Origin: Tetragonia tetragonoides
Taxonomy: Eukaryota > Streptophyta > Magnoliopsida > Caryophyllales > Aizoaceae
Length of the DNA stretch: 64,000 nucleotides
Assembly (NCBI GenBank): GCA_038025085.1
Contig: CM076143.1
Location: 16,477,501 to 16,541,500, forward strand
Reading direction: 5' to 3'
Shown: positions 37,050-47,747 of the stretch, piece by piece
Layout: each line of letters opens with the position of its first letter
Position numbering within the stretch: position 1 is the stretch's first letter
Notes under the pieces: generated by a model
What the model was told of the DNA's origin: nothing
Database searches by the model: none
What the model saw: the letters and a program-made list of their open reading frames with translations, nothing else
Made by a program: the position numbers and the translations under genes

Positions 37050-37246
37050 GTGTGAGTTGTTTGGTAAATGTAAGGTTTGTTTTGTATTGTCTAGGTTGGG
37101 TGCGGTTTGATGTATGGTAGAGGATGGACTAGTAATGGAAGGGTACCCTACATAGTAGGTGGCTTTCTCCTTGCTAGTTCAGTTAGGTTGGAAGGTCACA
37201 TTTCCTGATTAATAGAATGCTATCTTTAAACCAAAAAAAAAAACAC
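37050..37246 (+). mobile_element. 5'-truncated LINE tail
   Basis: A 197-bp insert ends in TTTAAACC and about 11 A, flanked by the direct repeat CCAGTCAGCT (37040-37049 and 37247-37256), which extends left with one mismatch. The poly(A) and variable-length target duplication show LINE-type target-primed insertion. It sits 350 bp past the PPR stop. Confidence 0.7.
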
Positions 37247-37553
37247 CCAGTCAGCTTTGGCATCACTGTGTTTTCACTTGTTATTCTGACGTGTTTCAAT
37301 TTGTTTGAGCCAGTTAGAGGGAGCTTCTCTGGGTTTCTGTTATTTTTGCCTGCTGTTTTTGATGTGTGAGACTGTTGTAGATTCATATCCTGAAACATGA
37401 AATATCATGTCGATTCTCCAGTATATTCACTGCTTAGTGCTAAGAGCTTAGAGTTACATATTTGAAAGGATGAAGCCTGCCAATTATTTTCTCATTTTAT
37501 TTATGAATGCATTGCCGTTTGCAGCAACTTGATTGAAGGACTTCCAAAATCAG

Positions 37554-37738
37554 CTATGTTACATGGACTCTTCATTTCACCTCGAGTACCCGTGTCGGAC
37601 ACTCGACACTCGGACATGGGTATGGACACTCGACACTTCATTTTCAACCAAAAATGCTAAAATTTCAAAATATTGCCGAGTCCGACACTTGGACACGTAT
37701 CCATGTTGGACACTTCCAGCCGAGTCCATGTAACATAG
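37554..37738. mobile_element. MITE with 17-bp TIRs and 8-bp TSD
   Basis: 185 bp. Perfect inverted ends CTATGTTACATGGACTC / GAGTCCATGTAACATAG, flanked by AAAATCAG at 37546-37553 and 37739-37746. Eight-base duplications fit the hAT superfamily. The interior is rich in (T)CGGACACTCGACAC-like direct and inverted motifs. Confidence 0.85.
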
Positions 37739-38503
37739 AAAATCAGTTTATATATACATCCTTTTTTGGCAATTGGATGAGTACCAAGTTTGCAGTGGGT
37801 TAGTACCTTTTTTATTATTATTATTGATGTTTGATGTTCTACATAAGTAAACAATGCTACTGAACCTTTGCATGTAATGCTTGCAAATTCTTGTATATAC
37901 TGGCTGTTTACTTTGGGCTGCATGTGATCTGCTTATTGCTTAATTTGCAGCCCAGAAGCTGCCAATAACCTAATGAAGGGTCTTCACATGGAAATTTGTC
38001 TCAGGTGTAAGAAAAATTGTGGTACACAGGAAGAGAATGATGGTAAGTCCATATCAGGCAGGATAAACACACAAGGTAAAATAGTATGGTGGTTTCAGAA
38101 GCATTTTACTGGCAATGAACATGATTACCTTGTTGAAACCAGCTTTAGATCTTTTTCTTTCAAATCTGAGTTAACTCAAGGATCTCATCTTCCTTTTGTT
38201 GTGTTTCACGTAGCTTGTAGAATTTGTTCAATGTGATCACTCCTTCATCCCTGATCCCTCCCTTTCCTCACTCGTTGGTGTTCAATTGAAATAGTTACAG
38301 GCTCTTCTCCGTGCTCTTCTCATGCTTACATGGGTTCAGAATGCATTTTGATTTGCTCCCCTTTTCTCTTTTGTTGTCCTCTACTACTGTGTACTCGCTT
38401 GGTGTTTATATTGAACCTCATTCCTCTATGTATAGTATTCTGTCAGTTCAGAGGGCCACAGTTACATGTACATATTGTTGACCCAACCAACTTGAGGTCC
38501 CCC

Positions 38504-38635
38504 TTTTTTTTTTGGGGTGAAATTGCAAGGTAGCCATTCTCTTTGAGGGTAATGAGAGTATGAGACTCGATCCCAGAACGTTGCTCGGGAGGAGTGGGGA
38601 TGCGCCACTGCGTTATCCAACCCAAGCTCAATTGA
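38504..38635 (-). mobile_element. tRNA-derived SINE with A tail
   Basis: Read on the minus strand: an A-box-like TAACGCAGTGG, then a B-box GGGATCGAGTC, then TACCTTGCAATTTCACCCC and an A-run at the plus-strand T-run 38504-38513. The B box matches GWTCRANNC exactly. The flanking repeats are too degenerate to fix the ends. Confidence 0.6.
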
Positions 38636-38639
38636 GTTC

Positions 38640-40700
38640 CTATGAATGAATTAGCCAAAGATCATTTTCCTTGTAGTCTTCTTCTGTACTTCGCTTGTCC
38701 TTTCCTTCTCCTTTTAAGCTACTATAGTCTATAAGTGTTAGGCCTTGCTATGCACTGAACTAGGTCTTGGTCCCTATTCCCTAAGCATTCTGATGGTATT
38801 TTATCTTGTTTTTTTCATTCTGACTAGTATAATGACAATAATAAAAATTATTATTAGTATTATTATTGTTTGCAGTAAGCGTTCTCTAAATGTCTTTTTC
38901 GCATTTAACCACGTTTTGTTAGTTCTTTGGGACATTGTGAAGCTCGTTTTTCAGACCCTACCCCGGACCCTAGTAATCGTGCCTGAATACATTACCAAAT
39001 TACCAAGTACTAACTACAATGAGAGAAAGTGTCTCAAATGAAAAAAGAAGGAAAAGAAAAAGAAAGAAAGAGGATAAATGGTGAGTCTTAACCTGGTTCT
39101 TCAATATGACTATTTTTCGACTCCTGCAGTTTCTTGTGCTGCAGTGCAGTAATTGAATGTTGAAATGCTTCTACTAATTTATCTTATTTCAGAACTCAGA
39201 AGTGGTTTCTTTGGAGCAGAAACCGTGGTTTGTGGAGTGTACTCATCATTGTTATGTTTGTTCTTTGTGGAGAGGATTGTCTGGTTAGAAAAGCACCTTG
39301 TAACCAATGTATTACATTATTTAATGTGCACTGACATGGTTTAGTAGAACGTTATTGTCGCTTTAATGTAGTAACTTCTCTGTTCTTCCTCCTAGGGGTG
39401 CTAATCGGTATAGCCGAGCTTGAATTTAGGCTGAGCTTGATTTTAGCTGCGCTTGACTTGATCTCAACCCGGTTAAGTCGAGCTCGAAACTCGTCTAGCT
39501 TCTGGTTTGATACTCGATCTGGATCGGTACAATAATGAGCTCGCCTAGGTCAACTCGAGCTTGAGTTGCTAGAGTTTTGACCCTTTTCTAAAAGAAATTA
39601 CCCTCTGAAATTGCATATATGATAGAAACACCCTACTATTATAGGCTCAGTTTTTTTTTCCTTATTATTTTTTATCTAGTATTTAGCACTTGAGTCGAGG
39701 TCCTATCGAGTTGGAATGTAGTGGTTCTCAAGTAGCTCACATGTTGCTCGCTCGATTAGTAGCCCCACTGCCCCTCCCATTGCTCATTCTAGTTCGTTTG
39801 AACTAGTTCCAACCAGCTCTTTCTCGGGCTCTTCTCATGCCTTGTCATTGCCAGTCTAATCCATTATCTGAATTTGTTTCCCATTTTCTGGGGTCATTAT
39901 TTAGTGATGGGCTCTCAGCTGGCTATCCACTATACTACTGCACACATGGATCTTTACGTAAAGTACTCTGTGAGATCAGATGATAGCTCCACTACTAACA
40001 CCTCACCTAGTGCTGCTATTGCTTCCACGTGTCCTGATGGTGATCCAATTTAAGATAGTATTTGTCAGCCCAACGTATTCCTGTACTGCCTGTCTGTAGC
40101 TGTGTTTCTCTACCTTCCTGTATTCATGCTAACTGTGAATATGAGTATGAGGCCTTTATATGCACTGAACTTAGTTCCTATAGCCTCAGCCTGCTCAAGA
40201 TGGGATTTTTGCAGTCAATGGATTTCTGATGGTTCATTGCACAGTTTTAGTTGCTCAAGTCTTTACCCAAAGAACCGGGGATTAGCTATTATAGTATGAT
40301 AACTTGATAGGTACTTTCTTTTCCTAGTAAATAAGTACAATCTGAGAAGTTACCCAAGTGCAAGTCCACTCTCCTCCAATTACTTTCTGGGTTATATCTC
40401 TTGTCAGTCAGGCACTACGGTTTTCTGCCAACTTAACGTGGCCCTCATTTTGCTCATCTCACTTAGTAGCGATTCTAAAGGCACGTCAGTTGATTCTAAA
40501 GTGTACTTTTTTCACTGGTGGTATTAGCATTCTTTGTGCACTTACTTGACAAAGTCTTATGATGCTTAGCAACTGTGGTCTGATTGGCTTTTGAGGTTCT
40601 TTTTGTGTATTTTTCTGCTTTGTATGGGGCCTGACATTACGGTCGTCTTCTTGATTCGTATTGCCGATTTGGGAAAATGTCCTCATTATAGTTATTTATG
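38640..40700. other. gene-free spacer
   Basis: Several short frames lack domain features. A repeat-like GGGGTGCTAATCGGTATAGC / TCGAGCTCGAAACTCG patch at about 39397-39560 resembles a hAT-like repeat start, but no partner end was found. Confidence 0.35.
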
Positions 40701-40702
40701 TC

Positions 40703-40880
40703 AAACTATTGTGTTTTTGTAGGTGGCAATCATATTTCATGGTCTTGAAAACCACCATCTACAACATCTAGGTCCAGCACAGAAGCCAAGTATCAAGACG
40801 TTTGCTAATGCTGTTGCTATTTGGGTTCACCTTACTCTTCAAGGATCAGGTGTCATCTGTTTCGCTCCACGAAGCATCCT
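40703..40880 (+). pseudogene. Copia RNase H fossil
   Basis: The plus-strand frame reads YCVFVGGNHISWS, a stop, then KPPSTTSRSSTEAKYQ. After a frameshift it continues ANAVAIWVHLTLQG. This is the RNase H signature of Copia elements (SRSSTEAEYR box). One nonsense codon and at least one frameshift are present, and no LTR is nearby. Confidence 0.75.
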
Positions 40881-41119
40881 CTGTTTACTGCTATTTAAGG
40901 GGTGCTGCATATTATGGCTAACTTCCGCATCCTTATCCCAACACGGAGTGTCGGAGAAACCTGGTTCAACAAGCTCAAAACAGAAACTCTACTAAAACAT
41001 AGTTTGTTCTGGGGCCTGTTCCGGAAACAAAATGACTTTCGCACATTTCCTGTATGTAGATATTTACAGAATCTTCCTCTCCTGGACAGGGATTTGCACT
41101 ATTTGCCCTTTCACTGACA

Positions 41120-41700
41120 CCGAGTTGATTGGCTTCATAGCTGTCCTACCAAACAAATGCGAGTTTCCTGTAAAAATATTATAGTTTCTTTTGTAAATAC
41201 AGTTATGCTGTAATTTTTTTGAAATTTTCTGGTAAAGAGAAAGAATTGTAAGGGCATCTACAAAATAGTGCTAAATTTTTAGCATCTTGAAATAGAAAAT
41301 CAATACAATATTGGTTACACCTTACACCTATATGTCAAATATCAGTGTACTGCTCCATTGAGGACTTTCATACATAAACTGTTTTCATTCATGATGAAGA
41401 TGGAAACTCCATCAATTTACAAGTCTCTTCAACTTTCATACATAATCTGTTTTCATTCATACTGAAGATGGAAACTCCATCTATACAAGTCTCTTCATGT
41501 GATGACCTGCTCTGACATAGATACCTACTTCTGAATCTCTCTCTATGGCATGAACATGTATAACCTATTGCTAGTCTCAAAAATGGAAAAGGATTTAAAT
41601 AAAAATAAATAATATAAAAATGAAAAAACCATAAAACCATGCTGTGTCTATGGATCTGTGTGCTAACTCGTTTCCCTTGCAATGGTTTCCCCATGCAGCG
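41120..41700. other. spacer and ET-like gene 3' region
   Basis: A 40-50 bp segment is repeated at about 41377-41425 and 41438-41492 (TTTCATTCAT..TGAAGATGGAAACTCCAT..A), a local tandem duplication downstream of the ET-like stop. No gene. Confidence 0.5.
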
Positions 41701-41707
41701 AGAATTT

Positions 41708-44700
41708 TTATCTGTATTTTGATGATAACTTAGAGACGTAACTGTCTACTCGCATCCCTTTATGCTCCTCGCACCTCTTTCTTCCTTTCACTGGTTGCCT
41801 CATACAAAATTTTCCATCACCAAAATCCACCCCACAGCAATCTCCAAGGCCGAGATTAGAGAGGGAAACTTCAACGACAGATTTAGCATCCGGGGACTTG
41901 GGAATAGTTTGATTTACCCTCATCCCTTTATGCTCAGTGCACCTCTTCCTACCAGGAACTGGTGGTCGTGCACAAGGAGAGCCGTCGTGCTGAGTAACCC
42001 CGCAAATGGGAGAGAAGTCCTCACTAACAACATTTATGGCACTATCAGAAAGAAAAATTTCTTCAGAAAAGGTTTGATTAGGGACCACAATCAAGCCTTT
42101 AGATAATCTCCTTCCTTTGTGCAGGGCACACCGTTTTCTTCCCTCAACAGGTGGCTTGCTACAAATTGATCCATCACCCAAAGTCACACCACAGACATGA
42201 GTTTTGTTGGATTCCTTAACAACGATGCTGGGATTAGCTGAAACTAATCTTGGTCGTGAACGACCAAATTTTAGAACTCGGCCAAAGAGACTCAAGCTCT
42301 CCTCAGGAGTATCATCAATAAGCCTGTCATCTGACAATGATGTCTTTGCTGCTGTGATTGGAATCCCCACTTTTTGCTCTCTGAGAGCTTGCAGCATTTT
42401 TAGAATCTTAGGAATCTTGTAGCTTTTGGTTGAGAGCTTCTCAATTTTCATACGAACATCATCTGGACGACGTGAGCCATTACCAACTTTGTTCCATGCA
42501 TAATCAAACCTCTCGAGCAGCTTAGCTTCCATCCTCTCAGCATCACTTTTGCTGTTCATCTGTTTTGCACATCCAAAATAATTGAAGCAGCTGAATAACC
42601 AGGGATATTATGTCCACCATTTCCAGTGGAGCCAAAAGCTTCACTACTTTTTGGCTTTCGGAATATAATGGACTAAAGCAAAATGGCTTATAAAACTGTT
42701 GGCGCTTCTTATTTATTGTGAAGTTGCCAATGGCCGTCGCACTTCGGATCTCGGGTCAAACGGAAACAGCCTCTCTGTGAGACTCTCACAGGGGTAAGGC
42801 TGCGTACAACCGACCCCCCCTCACCCCGCCTAGGTGGGAGCCTCTTTGGAGGCACTGGGGTAATGTTGATGTTGATGTTGAATCATGTGTAAGAAATGTT
42901 AAATAAGCAAAAACTTGCATCAAGTCAGTAACGGATCCCTAAAAACAAGAATGAGGAGCCAGATTAATAGGAAAAGACAGAGAATGAAGTTCGACATCAT
43001 AATTAAAGTCATTCGGAATACATTACAACCGATTATTTGAAGAGAGAAAAACAACTATTCTAATAAAAAAAACAGTTACACTTTTAAGAGAGATCAAAAG
43101 AAGTTGTAATGGGGAAATTCTACAGTGGCGTTTCACATATATCTTCTGGTTTTTACAGAGATTGCTAATCTCCACCATATCGTCCTTTTGATACATCATA
43201 GGTAAGTTTCGCTTCTTTCCTTCCTCAGTCTTGTAATTTACTTGAAGTGGATGGATAATTAGCCTCAAATCAAAAACAAGATATAAGGTTTGAAGGGATA
43301 ATGCTCCCATGTGAGAAAGGAGTATAGAAGAAAGCTTACGATGCTATAGAATGGTGTCTACAAACTGTTATTTTCTGATTCTCTTAGAGAAACTTCAATT
43401 TTCAAAGAACTTTGAGTAGTCAAGTATCTTTTCTCAGTGCTCAAGAATGTCCAAGAGACTCTGCCCTTCACCGTATTAGACTAGAAGCCTAGTTGTCTTA
43501 TGATTAGTTTCTCATTTTTTGTTGGATATGGATCAGGAGAACAGTGAAGGATTAGGATATCAGGACACAAATACCTCATGTCTGGGAGAAATCTTTTGGC
43601 ATAAGAATCTTTAAACCATGTAGCTTTTGAGTTTCAACATCCATCACGATTTGTGATGAGGTAAATACCTCATGTTTGGGAGGAACCTACTAAAGGGGAG
43701 TGATTTTGTCAAGGCAACAATCACTCCTTTCAAGGCAAATGTTTAAGTAGAAGTATTTGCCTTGGAATGAGTGATTGTTGTCTTGACAAAATCATTGCCC
43801 CCTACTAAAGGGTTATACGTCTTACACCCACTCTAATGCTATTTAAAACTTTAATTTGGTAGCTCGCAATACCATCCAGGCCCCAGCACAATTAACAACA
43901 GACAAGGTGCTAAAAAGGTTGGGATTCTAGAATAGGAATACCTCAACCTTAGGACCTCTCTTCCAAAGGTGTACAAACTTACAGAAGTACATATTTGGAA
44001 GAGTTTATCACATTGGCCGTCATTACTATCTCGATAACAAGTAACATGATAAATATGGAAATTTATTAAGCTTGCTCACTACCTTAATTTTAGAATCATG
44101 ATTCAGGGATGAAATGTCCACATTGCCTAAGTGACCGCATTACTGTCAAGTGTCAAACAACTACCTAAAATATCAAATCCAACTAAAGTTCGAGCTGTTG
44201 GTTTCTTAAAACCACCAAGTAAGCATGGCCCTTAGTTTAATATATGTAAACATCTCTATAAGTATCACAACAACACCATTACGTTTCCTTCAAAATGGGA
44301 AAAACACTTTGAAACAGGAGCGCCAAGACACACTACACTCTTCGCATGAGTATCGTGAAAATATCTAAGCTGAAAATTTCTTATCTATAGAAGAAAGAGA
44401 ATATTTACTCGAAACATTCATGAGTTGGGATTCATATTGCGCAACCAAGTGACCAACATGTTCAGATGAATTGATCCAATGAATATTACAAACCTCACGA
44501 TCTGGCTAAGCTCATGGAAGATGAAGGATTCCAAAATATAATGATGGACTAGCAGATGAGTGACATGCCACTTCTTACAAAGTTGTAAACCTTTGTTGTC
44601 ATGTATTATACTCTGTAGTCTACTATTTTGCTTAATTTGTTTAAGTTGAAATGCAATTTGCTTTCATTTCAGAAAAGCATCTTTAGAGTTTCCTAGGCTT

Positions 44701-46055
44701 GAATCTCCTCTTGGGAGGACTTTGTGTATCATGAAGGGAAGAATCCCTCGGACATTCTTGACTACGGATGAGAAATACTTGGCTACTCAAAATTATGTCA
44801 GAATCAAGTTTCTCCAAGTCCTATGGAGGCCCTTATATAGCATTGTAGGATTTATGCTTTATTCTATAATGTTTTTCTCACAAGGAGACATTATCCCTTT
44901 GAATAACCTTATATCACAAAGGGGTATGTGTTCTTGATTTATCTTCATTATCCATCCACTTCAAATATACACTATGGTTCGAGGCAAGAAACAACAGAAA
45001 TTTTGTTATGAAGTTGATTAAGTTAAATGGAATATTATTGAGTGGTGAGAACACAAATAAGCATTGTAAGGTCTCAAATTATTTCTTTGTCATCTTATAA
45101 TCAACCAGGACTATAACTAATTACTGATATAACACAATTCTCATCTTCTTTCAATTTCTCTTCTTTTTTTTTTTTTTTGCTTGTCTTTCCAATTTCTCAA
45201 AAGACACAAATTTCTCAAAAGAGACACAATCTACATGATAAATATTCTCACTTTTATGATGACTGTTCTAACTATTTGAGATTAAATATAACAAAACTTG
45301 CTCTCATTTCTCAAAATACTTATCAAAATCAAAACTTGATAAATCATCACCAAATAAACATTAGAAAAGTGAATTAAATTTCCCTAAAATTCAGGATTCA
45401 AATCTATCCAAAATAAACTGTCAATCAAAATTTTGTCTTAAAGATCCAAAGCTAACAAAACTCGTCATAATGAAAACAGAGAGAAAATAGAATAAATTTT
45501 CAGCTAAATCTAGTTAATTATGCCACCCAAAATAAATTTAGTACCAAAATCAACTTAAAGCAAAAACAAATTAAAACTTACAGGTGCCCATCTGTAAACA
45601 ATGGGATACCCTCTTGAGAAAATCTCGTTGAACAAACCACTCCCTTGATCACACCCAATTGCAATCTCTCTCTCATCAACATCCCAACAACGACGTTGAA
45701 CCAAATGTGAACCGGACCGACCATATTCTTGAAGTCTAGACCGGACATTATCCGCTTGACCCAAATAAACCACCACAATCCGATCCGGTTCAAGTTTACT
45801 TATACCCCGGCCCAAATCAGTCCTGTTCACGGCAACCCCAATTTCATACAAACCGGGCCCACAGACTGGTGGAAGGTTGGCAACCCGGTACCTTTCGGCC
45901 CCTTCTTTTCGGGCCTCGTAGTCGGCCCAATCATGTGGACCATTCAGGAGCTGCCACCTGGTGAAAGCGGTGTCGTGTTTCGTGTGTCGAAAATCTTCTC
46001 TTTTGAGCCTTGTGATGGTGGTTGTGGTGGTGGTGTTGTGGATAGGCGCTCCCAT
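41708..46055 (-). CDS. ET2: EFFECTOR OF TRANSCRIPTION-like protein (GIY-YIG fold plus ET zinc repeats)
   Basis: Two coding exons, 46055-45582 and 42559-41708, joined GT-AG in phase 0, encode 441 residues. Exon 1 holds a degenerate GIY-YIG-like module (GPGLYEIGV at about 67-74, VVVYLGQADNVRSRLQEYGR at 94-113), the part of ET proteins linked to single-strand DNA cutting. Exon 2 holds three ET repeats at about 281-309, 344-372 and 400-428, each CGV...DG..C..PPV.GRKRC..HKG.R, with invariant Cys/His that bind zinc. The family is known from Vicia and Arabidopsis as nuclear regulators connected to gibberellin responses and differentiation. Some relatives carry more repeats. The 3.0-kb intron carries a SINE and a hairpin MITE; a LINE tail lies upstream of the start. 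Orthology to ET1 versus ET2 is uncertain. No stop or shift disrupts the frame. Confidence 0.9.
42700..42882 (+). mobile_element. tRNA-derived SINE in the ET-like intron
   Basis: It contains a B-box-like GGGTCAAACGG, then GGAAACAGCCTCTCTGTGAG, GGGGTAAGGCTGCGTACA, CACCCCGCCTAGGTGGGAG and a (TTGATG)n tail near 42863-42882. The same core is in the SINE at 15500-15650. It lies about 140 bp before exon 2 on the antisense strand of the gene. Confidence 0.75.
43695..43801. mobile_element. 107-bp near-perfect hairpin MITE
   Basis: Arms of about 47 bp (GGGGAGTGATTTTGTCAAGG..., partner CCTTGACAAAATCA-like with few mismatches) surround a loop of about 14 nt. CTACTAAA is repeated directly at 43687-43694 and 43802-43809, an 8-bp target duplication of hAT type. 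It lies in the intron of the ET-like gene. Confidence 0.8.
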
Positions 46056-46206
46056 ACCATTTAAAGGAGGGGGAGTTTTGAAAGAAAGAAAGTGACCGTT
46101 TTTTGGTTTAGAGGGGTTTTTATATTAAGTGTGAGAAAAACTTTTTGTTTTGGAAACAAATCAGGTGTTTATTTTGTAGTTGTTAGGACCAAGTTCATCA
46201 AGTGGC

Positions 46207-46573
46207 TTTTTTAACAGAGTCACAAAGAGCAGTCGCTTCAGCAATTAAAACTAGGCCTTACTTCCCTTCATATTCAAGGCGATAATCAGACTGTCATTCA
46301 AGTTATGCATGTTGAGATTGAAATACCGTGGCAAATTTGACCCCTTATCATAGATGCCCAAAAGTTTCTGGCCCCGTTAGGGCTGGTTATTGTTGAGCAC
46401 GTCTATAGGGAAGGTAATAGAGCGACCAATTGGATGTCTAAATATGGGCATTCCTGTCTGGAAGAATGTTTTTGGACTACCTCACTGCAGCCAAAATTTA
46501 GTCAGATTTTTTATGAGGAGGTCCTCCTAACTTTACCTTCCCCTTTCTTACCTTAAAAAAAAAAAAAAAAAAG
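46207..46573 (+). mobile_element. 5'-truncated LINE (RNase H-like domain end)
   Basis: The insert is flanked by the 14-bp repeat GTTCATCAAGTGGC (46193-46206 and 46574-46587) and ends in about 19 A. The plus-strand frame reads LHIQGDNQTVIQVM, one stop, then VEHVYREGNRATNWMSKYGH, the RNase H-like (RVT_3) C-terminus of plant L1-type LINEs. It was dead on arrival. It begins about 150 bp upstream of the ET-like start codon, on the opposite strand. Confidence 0.88.
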
Positions 46574-46587
46574 GTTCATCAAGTGGC

Positions 46588-47191
46588 CCATGCAAAAATT
46601 TGTAACTTGTAATTGTTTGAATTGAATATCGGATAATTGTTTTCAGTTCAGTTTTATTCGGCTGAAGAAAATGAAGCCTAATTAATGGGTATGCCCCGTG
46701 TGTATGCACAGATGTTGTGTCACAGTAATTTATTTGGATTTAATAAACGAAAAGAAAAGAAAGAAATACTACTTCCTTCAAGCCATGAGAGGCTAGTTAA
46801 GAGCTGATGAAATTTGTAGTGAAAAGTAAATCTTAGTGAAACAGCCAACATTAAAGATTAAAAAAAAAAATTGAAATTAGAAAGCACCAGAAGAGGAATA
46901 GTTGTCAAATTTATATGCTAACACTACAAAAAAAAATGAGAATAGACAATACATAAAATGTCAACAATGTTTCAATCATTACCTTTGATTATCTAAGGCG
47001 ACCAGTTTTCTTGCGTTGCATGATTTGTTTGCAACATTACAAAAATTGTTGCTTTATATAGGATAAGGCAACAATTATAACAATTGTTGTCCATTTCTTG
47101 CATAAGGCAACAGTTATTGCAAAAGTTGCATTTAATGACAACAGTATATTTGTTATTGCCTTATAACACAATACTTATTGTTTTGTTACTT
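46588..47191. other. gene-free stretch
   Basis: AT-rich. The motif GGCAACAATT..TTGTTG recurs near 47000-47160 in both orientations. No gene. Confidence 0.35.
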
Positions 47192-47199
47192 GTTTGGGC

Positions 47200-47739
47200 T
47201 AGGGGTGGCAAAATGGTCGTGTCGTGTCATGTTTCTGTTCGTGTCGAGAATAAACGTGTCAGAAATCTCTCAACTCTAACCCAATCCGTTTAATAATCGT
47301 GTCGAAATTTTCAACACTAACCCAACCCGTTTAATAATCGTGTCACTGTCGTGTCGACCTGTTTAACCTGTTTGACCAATTTAACTAATTTTTTCTTTCA
47401 AAAATTACAAAAAAAAACACAAAAAAAACTTGAATAAACAAATAATTACTGCTAGAAGATATTTCGAAACGGATTCATATAAACTTTTATGGTAAATAGA
47501 TACCAAGTAAGGTAAATGTATATTTTTACTTCAATTTTGTAGTAATATTGGTTTAATCGTATTAAAGCGTGCCAGTTTCGTATTTGAAATCTCAACCTGA
47601 ACCTAACCCATTTAGTTAAGCGTGTCAGCCGTGTTCGACCCATGTAGTTAAACGTGTCGGAAACCCTTGACACTAACCCACTACTTTCGTGTCCGGTTCG
47701 TGTCGTGTTGCCGTGTCGTGTCAGCTTTTGCCAGCCCTA
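47200..47739. mobile_element. hAT-type MITE, 540 bp
   Basis: Ends TAGGGGTGGCAAAAT and ...TTTTGCCAGCCCTA are inverted repeats with one mismatch. They are flanked by the 8-bp duplication GTTTGGGC (47192-47199 and 47740-47747). The interior carries many copies of CGTGTCG and AACCCAACCCGTTTAATAAT-type motifs. No transposase. Confidence 0.88.
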
Positions 47740-47747
47740 GTTTGGGC

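Noticed and set aside
42204..42422. Plus-strand frames opposite ET-like exon 2
   Set aside because: Antisense shadows of the coding exon.
44722..44937. 71-codon plus-strand frame in the ET-like intron
   Set aside because: No motif, no homologous copy, and it lies inside an intron on the opposite strand.
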